Assembly (NCBI GenBank): GCA_030512295.1
Contig: JAULSR010000004.1
Coordinates: forward strand, 992,001-1,056,000
Length of the DNA: 64,000 bases
Direction of reading: 5' to 3'
Origin: Bombardia bombarda
Lineage: Eukaryota; Ascomycota; Sordariomycetes; Sordariales; Lasiosphaeriaceae
Made by a program: the position numbers and the translations under genes. Positions 1 to 11,538 of the stretch are shown here, piece after piece (position 1 is the stretch's first letter; each line of letters starts with the position of its first letter). Below the pieces are notes generated by a model. It saw only the letters and a list, made by a program, of their open reading frames with translations. It searched no databases and was not told where the DNA came from.

Positions 1-3000
1 GGACTCACCAGGTCGTGTTCATGAGATCTCTACTATTGTACCTAGCTCTCCTGGGTCTTGGCCGGAAATGCTCGTTGATGTTGAGACCCTTTTGAAGCTG
101 GAAAGAGATGTTGAACGTGGGTTGGTCGAACACGAGGACACCACAAACAACGCCAACTACAACGGAAAGAAGAGTTTGGCATTGGTGGGCTTGACCGTTG
201 ATGAGACTCTTGTGATTGACGAGCAGATTGAGAGGGATCTTTATGTCTCCAATTACAAGGGTGGGAACATCAAGGACAACAAGGCTTTGGTGACCAGTGG
301 CAGCTCAGGCAGCCTTGCTGCTCAAGCCCGCAGCAATGCGACAAGCGGACGCAGCAGTCCAGCGCTTCAAGGTCCTATGACCAGGGGTCGAGCACAACAG
401 AAGTCGGGACGTGTCATCGGATGCGTTGGCTTGCAAAACCTGGGCAACACATGCTACATGAACTCGGCTCTGCAGTGCGTGAGGAGTGTAGAAGAGCTTA
501 CCAAGTACTTTTTGACCGACGAAGCGGAAAAGGAGATCAATCCCAGCAATCCGCTTTCACACAACGGAGACGTCGCCAAGGCCTACGGCGCTCTGCTACA
601 TAGTATCTACAAAGACCCGCCGCCAAACTCCATGGCACCGCGACAGTTCAAGAGTGTTATTGGACGGTATGCCCCTGCTTTCTCCGGGTACGGGCAACAG
701 GACTCCCAGGAGTTCATCGGTTTCCTTCTCGATGGTCTTCAGGAAGATTTGAACCGGATTCAGAAAAAGCCATACATTGAGAAGCCCGACTCTACAGACG
801 ACATGATCGAGAACCCCGCAGCTATCCGCAAGATGGCAGAAGAGGTATGGGACATTACCAAGAAGCGTGATGATTCCGTTATTGCTGATCTCTTCACTGG
901 AATGTATCAATCGACCCTGGTCTGCCCCGTGTGTGACAAGGTCAGCATCACATTTGACCCTTTCAACACCCTCACATTACCGTTGCCCATCGCAAACGTG
1001 TGGACCCGAAAGGTCAAGTATTTACCTCTCAATGATTCACCCGTTGAGATTACTGTCGACGTCGATAAGAATAGCAGCATCAAGACCTTAAAGCAGTATA
1101 TCTCTGCGAGGGTCGGCGTTCCCATTGAACGACTTGTAGGGGCGGAGGAGTTCAGAGAGAGGTTTTTCAAATACTACGATGACATGGGTTCTGTTTCGGA
1201 GGAAATCCAGAGCAGTGACCTTCCGACAATACACGAGGTAGAATTAGCCCCCACCAATATCCCAGGTCTGAAGAAGCCGAAGAAACAGCGTAATAGGTCA
1301 ATGCTGTCTACGGATGAGGACGAACCTCAACAGTCCTGGGAAGATCCTCTCGCAGAACGCATGCTAGTTCCGATAATCCATCGTCTCAACCCAGAGGAAA
1401 GGAAACAACGGCATGGACGCAAAAGACCGGAGAACTCACCTCCGCCGCATTTTATCGTTTTGACCCCCAAGGAGGCTTGCAGTGACGATATTATCCGCCG
1501 CAAGATCTTGGAGAAGGTGACCACCTTATCAAGCTGGTCAGAATTCCACGCGGTGGATGAGAGCGATGCTGAAGAAACCACGGACCCGGAGATGATCAAT
1601 CCGACATCGGACATTGACTCGGCCGGAGACGCAAAGATAACAGCTAAATCGGTTGAAGGCGAAGAAGATATTGTCAATGTCACTATGAGCGATGCTGGCA
1701 ATGGAAAGGCTACAGCCTCGGCGCCTGCTACAGAGTAAGCAATTGGCTCATTATAATACCTGGAGTACCGGTCGCTGACAGTCTGTTCTAGATATCCTCT
1801 GCTTCTGAAGCAGTTTAATAAGGAGCGACCTAAGTGGATCGATCCCTCGAAGTTCCTGAATCCTCAATTCCAGAATCTCTTTGACTTGAGCTACTACTGT
1901 GAAGCGGCCTTAGGCTCGACTCTTCCTGGTGGCTGGCAGAGTGTTCTGGAGGACAATGCTCTAGAAAGGCTGAGCACTAGACAGCCTAAGCCGGTAGTTC
2001 CAGACGTCGAGATGCGGAGCCCCGGCGCTTGGGAAGGCTCAGACGATAGTGGCAGTGATGACACCACACCTATAGCAGCTCATCTCGTAACCCGAATGGC
2101 TGAGGAATCCAGTGACGAGGACGAGGACTTTCAGAAGGTGAAGACCATCCCAACCGGGTCCAACGCTAAGGCCGTAGGCGCTCGTGGCAAGAACAAGAAG
2201 AGCAAATCGACCAAGGGCTACGGAAAGAAGGGCAAGAGAAGGTTCGAGAAAGAAAAGAGAGCCCAGGCCTCTGCTGCTACACAGCAACAATCCTTTGAAG
2301 TTACCGACAGCCAGCGCGAGGACGCTAGCCCGGATGATAGTTCTCTTATACGTCTCGGAGAAGGTATTGTGGTGGAGTGGAATGAAGATGCATATGACGT
2401 GGTGTTCGGCGGAATCACTCCTAACCAGATGCAGGAGATGAAGACATATGTGGACATCCCGTTACTGGAGGACCCGGCTCTCCAGTCCAAGCAGAAGCAG
2501 CGACAGATGCGCCGTAAGAACGGTATCAGTCTAGACGACTGCCTGGAGGAGTTCGAAAAGGAGGAGATTCTCTCAGAACAGGATACCTGGTACTGTCCAC
2601 GCTGCAAGGAACACCAGCGGGCGAGCAAGAAGTTTGACCTCTGGAAGACACCGGATATTCTTATCGTTCATCTGAAACGGTTTAGCTCCAGTGGATGGCG
2701 ACGAGAGAAGGTCGACGTCCTGGTAGATTTTCCTGTTGAGGGACTCGATCTGACGGAGCGGGTTGTCTGCAAGGAGGATGGAAAGCATGAGATCTATGAC
2801 CTGATAGGTGTTGATGATCACTGGGGTGGCCTAGGTGGCGGTCACTACACCGCATTCGCGAGAAATTTTGTGGATGGCGAGTGGTACGAGTACAACGGTA
2901 TGTTAAAGCTGACGTACACTCAGTATTTTTCTGTCACTAACCCCAGCCAGATACTTCGGTGTCCAAACAGAAAGACCATTCCAGGATAGCAACCTCTGCT

Positions 3001-3885
3001 GCCTACCTCTTGTTTTATAGGCGTCGCTCCGAGAAACCACTCGGGGGCCCAAGATTTCAAGAAATCTTTGATCGATATGACCAACAAACCGGAACCACTG
3101 ATAATAACATGATGTCGGATTCGGGGGAAGGTCAGCGTCTCGGCCAAGGCTCCTCCCTTCGTGGATCGCCGAGCGCTTCGACCGGAGCAGATCTAACTCT
3201 CCCTCAAGGAAATCGTGGTTTGCATAGCGGCAATCCCGCCCTTGGACAAATTGCTAGCCCAAACGCTGATACCGAGCTGCCATCTTACCAAGCCAGCCAG
3301 GATGTCCTGAACGTCACCAGCGAGGATGCCAGCATGGGAGGGCAGCTATCTTGGGAGCACCAAGAGACCCTGCACACCAGCATCGAGGGTGACGGCGATG
3401 ATGAGGGCATTCAATTGGCCAACTTTGAGAGCGCGCCAGGCTCTCGCGCCAACGCCGCTGGCATTGGCTCGATGATCACAAGCAACTGGAGTTTTGACAA
3501 TATTGGTAAGGACAGGTCTATCGCCTCGGACGACGACGACGAAATTGCGAGCAATCTGGCACAAAACGACAACTCGTCTTCGAGCGGTGATGTCTTTGCC
3601 GACCCTGGTGATGACATGGACTCGATTCTTCCGAACGAACCCGGCTCGGAATACGTCGAGCCCGATGAGCCGCTTGGCGACTATAGCGCATTCGACATGC
3701 CGCCCGAGCCATCCGCTCAGGATCAAGCCTATCTGGGCCAGCTCGCTGCTGTGGCTTGGGACAAGCAGCAGGTCCACACTGTTCCGGTCAATCTTGGCGA
3801 TCTCGACGAGACCAGCGACAAAGTAGCCGAGATTTTTGTCGGCGGCGATGACCAAGAGGCACAACATAAGGATTCAGACGCTTAG
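1..3885 (+). CDS. UBP12: Ubiquitin carboxyl-terminal hydrolase, UBP12/USP4-USP15 type (5' partial)
   Basis: Cysteine protease that removes ubiquitin from proteins. The frame is open from base 2, so the start and any N-terminal DUSP domain lie left of the window. Exons are <2-1734, 1792-2897 and 2951-3885 (introns of 57 and 53 nt), giving 1257 visible residues. The Cys box is seen near 436-476 (NLGNTCYMNS). A split zinc finger has CPVC near 930 and CPRC near 2595. The His box is at 2832-2880 (GGGHYTAF followed by EWYEYND across intron 2). Between them lies a large acidic, Lys-rich insertion (about 1250-2350), as expected of the USP4/11/15/Ubp12 group with its internal ubiquitin-like and linker region. 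The C-terminal 300 residues are acidic and low in complexity. The frame stays coding-like after the TAG at 3883 (see findings). Family call is certain; the ortholog name is an inference. Confidence 0.93.
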
Positions 3886-4078
3886 AGAGCTCAGGAGATA
3901 TTGCCTGGTTTTGATACATTGAGCGAAGAGGAAGTCGAGGAGATGGTCGGAGAGAATTGTATCCCACGGTCACACTGGTTGTGGTGAGTTGACTCTCTCA
4001 CTCTGTCTTTCTCTGGGCCTCCTTCTTCTTCCGTCGCCAATGTTTTCTGACTGCCGATTGGTTGGGGTTGGTCTGTAG
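3886..4078 (+). other. Coding-like 3' extension of UBP12 followed by a candidate intron
   Basis: Directly after the TAG at 3883-3885 the same frame stays open for 33 codons to a TGA at 3985. The peptide is acidic (contains LSEEEVEEMVGEN) and resembles the composition of the preceding C-terminus. A canonical intron signature begins at 3984: donor GTGAGT, branch-like CTGAC near 4047, acceptor CTGTAG ending at 4078, 95 nt. Splicing would also give an immediate TGA. It may be 3' UTR with an intron, a decayed C-terminus, or a readthrough tail. Orthologous proteins or RNA reads would decide. Confidence 0.4.
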
Positions 4079-4931
4079 AATAAGAGGGTGAAAACAAAAA
4101 CACCTGCACATTTTTTTTCGACTTGGTCATGTCGAAAATTGATCATCCGTAGGTGGTTGATTTTGATCCAACCAATACAGCGGAACTGGCTTTTATTCTT
4201 CTTCATTCACTACTTATTTCTTGGCTGGCAGATGGGTTTTGTTTTGCATTCAAAGAGAGAAGAGAGGTTTGGTTGGGGCTTGGCAAGCTAGCTAGGCTGG
4301 GCTAGGCCCAGGTCGACTATGGCTACTGCTGCTACTTCGTGGATTCATGGGGTACCCTTTGGGTGTTATGTCTGGCTGGGATCATCATGGTTACCTATCT
4401 AGTTGTCCTTGGGCAAGAGAGAAGGAAGAGGGGGAAAGGGATAGGGACAGAAGCGGAAGACTCAGCGGAAGAGATAGTTCCAGAGTGATGCTTTGAAGAG
4501 GGTAGTGGCTCATGAGGAAAAAGAAACAGAAAGAATCACGAAAGGAGAAACAGCGAGACATGAAAATATGGGGGGAGAGACCAAAAACATAAAAAAGGTG
4601 ATGGAACACTTCGTTTTATGTTTCTTTCTGTCTCATGAGAGATGAAGAGAAGGCGGTCTGTCTTGTCTTGTTCTTGTTCTTCGTTATGTTCTGCGACGGT
4701 GATGATTTTTGTTTTGGATTTCTCTTACTTGGCTCTTTGCTCTCTCCGTTGTGGAAACTTTGCTGTGCTGCTGCTACTGGTTTATCATGGTCTTTTTACC
4801 ATAGCTAGCTAGCTCTCTCTGTACTTGGCCTGTGCTGTCTCTTTCTTTCTCTCTCTTCTGGCAAGGCAAGGCATCCATTCACCTGGCACCATTTAGAATA
4901 TAATAGTTAGTGGGGAAATAGGAAGGCTAGC

Positions 4932-4958
4932 TGGTTGGCTGGCTGGCTGGCTGGCTGG
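4932..4958. repeat. TGGC tetranucleotide microsatellite
   Basis: Five to six TGGC units lie in the spacer after UBP12. No gene overlaps it. Confidence 0.85.
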
Positions 4959-5054
4959 ATGTGGGATGATGCAAAAGACAACAAACGAAAAATTGAATGG
5001 GGGGGTAGGGATTGAAAGAGTGGTACGTCAAATCAGCATGGTAGATAGCGAATT

Positions 5055-5056
<2 letters not shown>

Positions 5057-5101
<45 letters not shown>

Positions 5102-5119
5102 GTGTGTGTGTGTGTGTGG
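5057..5119. repeat. GT dinucleotide microsatellite
   Basis: Twenty-two perfect GT copies (5057-5100), one extra T, then about nine more TG copies. It lies in the non-coding spacer downstream of UBP12 and is likely length-polymorphic. Confidence 0.95.
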
Positions 5120-5236
5120 TCGGGGAGAGGGTGGGTGGGTGTGGGCGTGTGTACGGTTGCGGTTGTTGAATTTCGGTTGACCAGTGTCATCATTCGGAGT
5201 TTTTATGAAATAGACTTTTTTGCATCCCATGCATGA

Positions 5237-5255
5237 TTTTTTTTTTTTTTTTTTT
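5237..5255. repeat. Poly-T tract, 19 nt
   Basis: An uninterrupted run of 19 T in intergenic DNA with no gene adjacent. Confidence 0.9.
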
Positions 5256-8200
5256 GGTTGGTTTCTCTTCTACGGGCACCTTGAGAGATACTTGATTTGG
5301 TGGGGTGAGGTGCCTGCCATGGTTGTCTCTTGTTTTGAGGGTATTGTGGTGTAAAGTGTAAACTGACTGACTTGGCTACCTTACTTGGTACCAAGATTCT
5401 CATACTTCGTATGAGAAGGTTTATTGCCGGCTAGGTGGCCTTTAAACGAATGAATCCACGTGAAACAACCTTCTTTATTTAGTGCGATGTCGTGATGAGG
5501 TGGGTAGTGATGGGCGCTGGGCGCCGAGAGGCTGAAGTTGGGGGTTTGGGATTGGGGCGAATGATACCTACCTGTTCGTAAACTTCTGCCTGTTGAGTTG
5601 CTGCTTCTAGTACAGTATCTCTATCTCTGTGATGTGTTTGTTGGGGGGTTGGTGGATAGTGCTAGACCTTGAAATGTTGGATGGGGTTAGTTATTCACAA
5701 CAGACCTTAGTATGGTGTTGTGGATTTGTTGGCTTGATTTGTAAGTTGTTGATATGAAACTTTGTTTGCGGAATGCGCAGGTGAGCATGGTACGATCTCG
5801 ACAATAAGCCATCATCAGCCAAAAAAAATCTCCCATTTCACTGCTACTCTTGTACAGTCGAGTTCGTCCCACGTTGGCGAGGTTGGTTACCTACTAGTAG
5901 ATAGAGTAATCAATTGTTTCTTCAGCATCGGCAAATTAGTACCATGTGTTAGGGACAGATTGGTCACCAACGTAACATGATGCCTAACTTGATATCAGGT
6001 TTTACTTACCTAAGAGAAGAAGAAGAAACCAGAAGGACGCATTCGTCTTCCCCCCTTCTCACTCCCTAATCAGATGCCCAAGAATGGTTGTGGTGGCGTC
6101 TCTGTCAATCAGCCTTGTGTTGTTTAGTTAATTCAGGTAGATCACAGAGTGGCAAATAATTCACTGCCACCCCTATCTGCACTACCTGAAAGTACGGATA
6201 CATCAAGATAACGATAAAATTTCCAGACAGTTACGTAGCGTGAAGTCCGTCCTGCCCGATCGACCCAGCCTTACGGGACCTACGTAATGTCGTTGATCAT
6301 TTGACCCTATTTTACTCATGCTGTGTAATGGTCGCTCAGAGACAGACACGGCCCCTTATTTGGTTTGTGGAAAGAGGGATGTTCCAAGCCGCCCGAGATC
6401 CATGACTCGTGCATTTACACAGTAGGGTGGCTAGTGGTTTTTTTTCTCCTTTTTTTTTTGTGCGTTGGTCGTGACGATCGATAGTACGTAGTAATTGAGC
6501 TGGCGTGGTGGGAGCCTTGGGTGCCCGCGGGGACAGGGAGGATGGCGCAATAAAATGATCGACAGGGCTGAAACGCCTAGGAAAATAAAGACCTAGCGCT
6601 GTGTACTATGATACGGTGTAGATGTATGTACATACTGGGGCCACAGTATGTGTAGCTTGGTTTTCGGGGGGTTGGGGCGGTATCTGGGACCTCTCGAAAG
6701 AGCTTCAAAATAGCATCAATTCATGGTGTCATGTCGGGTTAGATTACGCCCCCAAGAGCGGGGGATACTACTTGTGTAATTAAAGAAAAGGGGCGGCTAG
6801 CGAGAAAAGGGGCGGAAATGGAGAGACGCATGGGGACATCCACGATGATAATGCTGTCAATGGTTCTGCATACAGGAGATGACAGCTAACGAATCAGTAA
6901 AACAAACGGCCTCGATGACCCCTGGAGTTACCAGACTCGCTACGAAGTACGTATAAGGTAGGCTGGTTTACTAGTGCCTTGCCCTGCACTAGAAGTCTAG
7001 AGCATTATGTCACAGCGGTAGAGCGCACACACATGTCTCAGATTTGGCAGCTAAGGCAACGGGGACATACCCAGACAGTTCGAACTTGGAAGCTCAGAAT
7101 GACTTGGGGGCTTGAGACCAGGTCAATCTCAATTCTTTAGAGCGGGGCGAATGGCTGAGGGGGGTTGCGTATTGTGTTCGTACGCGTGGGTGATACGGGC
7201 TTCCCGGCCGTCCTGTGATAGCCCCCTCAGCCATTTACTTCATGGCACCGAAGAGTGTGGATAGATGGCGCGCGCGAACCGTACATGGTGAAGTTACCTG
7301 GGCCTCGCAGACCAGACCAACGGGATCGCTGGGAGGCGAGCGGATGTCGAGTATATAGGAGTGACCGACGAAATAAGATGATTGCGGTAAGAAACATCGA
7401 AAATCGACATCAATCGCGCGCGCGCGTCGAACCCCCTAGTTACTGACAGGCGGCTTAGGGCTGGGGTTTAGCCAGTGCCACCATTGTCGCCTTCTCCGTG
7501 ACCCGTGTCACTCTCCCGTCTTTTCCCCTGTAGTCTAAGGTCCTGCTATCGCGTAATAGAGGAGAAGGGATCAGATTAAGCTCAATGTCCGAAAGGATTG
7601 TGGTTGGGGATTAAACAGTAACGATAGACTCCGGGGTAGCAGAGCGGGAGTCGGGATTCGAGATGTCGAAAATGAAAGAGTCGTAAGCAAGGCGTGGTTG
7701 GCGCGGTTAAAGTGCTTGAGGTAGGTATGTGGTAGACCTGGAAGCCTGGGGGCCTCAGGTGGGAGCCTGGCTATTCCGTGAGTGTAAGGTATTACTTGGG
7801 TGTCCTCGTAGGACTTGGCTGGTGGATGGAAGCACAGAGAGTGAGTGTTCAGTCGGCTATTGGGGATGGATGCCACGCGGCTGCCACCTTTTGAGTCCAA
7901 GACATGTACAGTAGACGAAGACGGCTCTTGTGTCTCCCACTTGTCACGTCATCCGTCGGGCTTGAAGCTTCTATGTCTTCTTCGATACCTACCTACCAGG
8001 TAGGTTGTCGTGTGGTCTTGGCATCTCGGGGATACTGTATACCTACCCCGTAACTAGGCATGTAACAGAGACGGCAAACGACGACGACCTTGGTCGGAAG
8101 AGGAAGGTCGACCCGGTGCAGCGCCCGGCGCAGCGCCCAGCGCGATGAGAGCAATAAGGATGGTAATGAGGGCAATGAGCTGCGCATGCCGGCGGCGGGT

Positions 8201-11200
8201 CGGTGAATGCCTAGCGTCGAATCCGTCGACAATCGAAGTCATGGATGGTTTGCGAGCTGAACAGCGCCTGTTCGACCTAGTGCAGAGCCCGTGCAGAGCC
8301 TTGTTGCAGCCAAGTGAGGAGATGAGGCAACAAACGCAGGCGACGTAGGCAACGTAGGCGAACGACGCAGGCGGGGCGAAAGAGGAAACTGAACTGCACT
8401 TGGGGCGATGCCATGCCCTGATGGAGGCCTGCTATTCGGCAAGCGGAGATACAGTGTTGCTGTACTGCTGCTGTGCTGCTGCTGTGCTGCTACTGGTGTG
8501 TATGGAAGGGAAGGTGCGAGGGTGCGAAGGGTGCGGGTGCGAGGCGGGTGCGAGGCGTGCCTTCCTGCACGCACAGCAGGTTACCAGTACGTACTGTATC
8601 ATCTGCTGGGCCGCTGGCTTGCCGAGTCTCACCTCCGGGTTTTCACTAGTTTCCAGGTGAGTAATTCCAAGGCAGCACATCAAGGCTTCTAGAAGGCGGC
8701 ATCTGACAAGTCTGCGACTTAAAGTACCTAATATCATGAGGTAGTGTAGACCCGGGCCGCTATTCTCCCTCTTACCTTGGGTCGTTGCCTCGAAGCCCTC
8801 GGTCCCGGTGCGGACATTACCTCACCTACACAGTACAGCCATCACGCACGCCACGCATTCTTGTTTACTACGTACCGAGGTAAGTTGGCTATGTGATTTA
8901 TAACCAGTCATTGTCAGTAGTTCAGTGCAGGTGTTGAGCGCAGATTTGAGCCATTGATTGATAGCCGTCGGGTGCTGCACCTCCGTGTCATGTTGGGATT
9001 GATATACTGTGTCAGAGCCATCTGTGGGTTGCTATTATTGCCTTGCAAGTCGTTATCATGTGCTGCCACTGGTAATAGTGTCTCTATTGCACATGAAGAA
9101 CCCGAATCCGACGTCAGTGCCCAAGATATGAAAGACGTGAGAACGTGAGGGCGTTTCGGTGTCTCGGCGTGTATCATGTACATGTAACCCCCCCCAATAT
9201 TTAGCTTTTTAACGAGCTCAAGAGCACCTACACATGTGAGGATAAGCTAGGGAGATACCTAGGGAACTGTTAGACGGCGGGTATTGTCCAGGTCTCTCCA
9301 ACATCAACTGGATCTAGATGCCGATAGGTAGGGCCCGGACGTAAGGCAATAATAGTCTAGCGAGTCGAGAAAAGGCGTCTGGAACATGTTCTCTCAAGTC
9401 ATTCATTTCAAGTGCTTGAGGGCCACCCTCGGAAAGCAAAAGTCATCATAATGTCTTTGTCTCGATGCAAACACCGTACATTAGATACTGTGTCAGTATC
9501 CTGGGGAATGAGGCGGGGCGTCAAAAACAAGAATGCACATGCTCAGCTGGGCTCGCGAAATTGCAGGCACGGTACATTGGATGATAATTCAATTCATCAT
9601 GTGGGTAAAGAAAAAAGGGCTTGTCAAAGAGAAAAGTAAACCGGATTGCGCGCAACTGTGGGACTGAACTAGGTTGAGAGCAGATCGCCGGACTCGTGGG
9701 ACTCGGGCTGCATGTCCAGCGATCAGAATCAGATTTCTTTCCTTCTGTGGGACTTCTGGTGCGTCGTGTGTGCGGGAGAGTCGAGGGCCTGAGGGCCTTG
9801 TTTGCAGTAGTGCGTTCGGTGCGTTTTCGAGAAGACGGCCAGAAGCCGGGGGGGCTTCGCTGACGGGCCACTCGAGCCACTGAAAGCCTATGCCGGCTAT
9901 CCCTTAGATTGCACCTTTCCCGTTCGCGCAGCACCTTCCCCGGAGGGAAGCAATCTGACTGGCTCCCAGGGGGGTATCCACACTTCCCGCACATTCCCCT
10001 TCCATGTTCCACCCATCCAGTTGCTGGCCTGTCCTCCCGCGTCTCCCACCTTGGTTCCCACCTTGGTCTCCGTCGTCTCCTTGGTCGCATCTATCATTCA
10101 TCAAATCCAGTCCAATCGCGAAAAAAAAAGCCTTTATTCCGTCCCAATTGATTCATCCCCCTCTTTTTCTCTTCTCCTCTTCTCCCATCCATCCACTTCA
10201 AGTGACCAGTGGCCAGTCAGAAGTGGTGGTTTCAGATAGCACCTCTGTCGCTCTTGTCTTGTTCAGACACTCACTCACACACACACCCACACACATACGA
10301 CGACGGCATTCTCCATATGGTCCATGGCATGTCGGTCGACTTGAGAGGAGGACCGACCTGGAGTCTTTGACACGACGAGGCGCAGTTTCCCCGAGTTCCT
10401 TCATCGCCTTCCTCCTCCTTCCAACCTCTCTCGTCCTCTCACCTGCCTCGCCCTGGACCCCTGGCATCTAGCCCCTGGCATCTGGCGTCTATCCACACCA
10501 CCAGATCAGTTGCGCCATCGCCTATCTCCATTGCCATTGTCATTCCATCCAAGGCTCTGTCTGTCTGTATTGTTGTGTAGTTGTCGCCGTCCCCCCTTTG
10601 CACTTTTCCCACGCCAGGGACCAAAGGTAGATCGATCCCATAATCCCCGGGCAGCCGTACCATACCATACAATACTATACCTGATGCGCATGTGCCATCA
10701 CCTACTGCAAGCCCGGGGGCGCTCCAAATAAAAGCCTTTCCTCCTGCTAGTTCTACTGCTAGGACCGCCCGAACAAGCAAGCACAGTATGTGTCGCCCCT
10801 CCCTGTTTCCTATCTTTTCCCTGCCCCCCATCTCCATACCTGTCTCCACCCGGTCGCCCTAGTTCAAACTCACGCATCTGCCCGACCCTTGCGACTCGCT
10901 CCTTCAGTCGCACTGATTGATGGCTCGCTCAACCCTCCTTTCACCTTCCCAAACCCTCTCTGTCCCCCGACACAGAAGCCTGCTTTGCGCGCATTTTACC
11001 ATCACCACCTCGCTCCCCATATCGCCCATGTTGTCCGATTAACTTCCTCAGCGCGGGCATGTCTAACTCGGCGCAGCCAGACGGTCGAATGTTCCTCGTG
11101 CATGCATCGCAAAACACCACCATCATCACCTTCTCGCCAGTCGAATAGCCTCGATCAACCGCGCCTGCAAATCCACACCTATCGTAGATGCGACGACATT

Positions 11201-11538
11201 TTACAACGTCTCCTTTTCCCCAATCTTCTACCTAGCACTTGCCGCAAGAGTACCGATATCATCGCCTTTCACGTCCTCCGAACTCCACTTGAGACATCAT
11301 CTCGTCGCATCTCGCGCCGATCGCGCCCCTCCCTCTGATTTAACGTCGTTGACAAAAAGTATATTATATATCGTTCACCCTATCGTCTTTTGCCAAATTT
11401 GACTCGAGCGGGCTCACCGTTTTGGCCCATTGGGTTGGGGATACCAAACCCAGCGCCATCAGCGCCTGGTCCTCGTCATTTTCAACGTCCCGACCGAAGC
11501 GTGCCTTGTCGCAAGACTGGCCGCTTCTCAGTCTAAAC

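Larger units (their letters stand above)
4079..11538. other. 7.5-kb intergenic region, no gene recognised
   Basis: No open frame here looks like a conserved protein. The left third is T/G-rich with simple repeats (TGGC, GT, poly-T). The middle is mixed sequence rich in TACCTA-type motifs. From about 9900 to 11538 the + strand becomes strongly pyrimidine-rich with many CCATC, CACACA and TCTCC runs, the usual look of a fungal promoter and long leader. It is therefore probably the control region and 5' UTR of the phosphodiesterase gene that follows. Short upstream frames (for example 10004-10471 and 10790-11338) may act as uORFs but show no family features. Confidence 0.6.

Noticed and set aside
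7011..7100. tRNA-like pieces: GGTAGAGC (D-arm-like) and GTTCGAAC (T-loop-like)
   Set aside because: The D stem, T stem and acceptor stem do not pair, and the two boxes are too far apart.
9521..10090. Minus-strand frame of 189 codons rich in Arg and Pro
   Set aside because: It is the complement of the pyrimidine-rich leader of the phosphodiesterase gene; composition explains the length.
10004..11338. Plus-strand frames at 10004-10471 and 10790-11338
   Set aside because: Low-complexity Ser/Pro/His content, no motifs, and the second lacks an ATG. At most uORFs.
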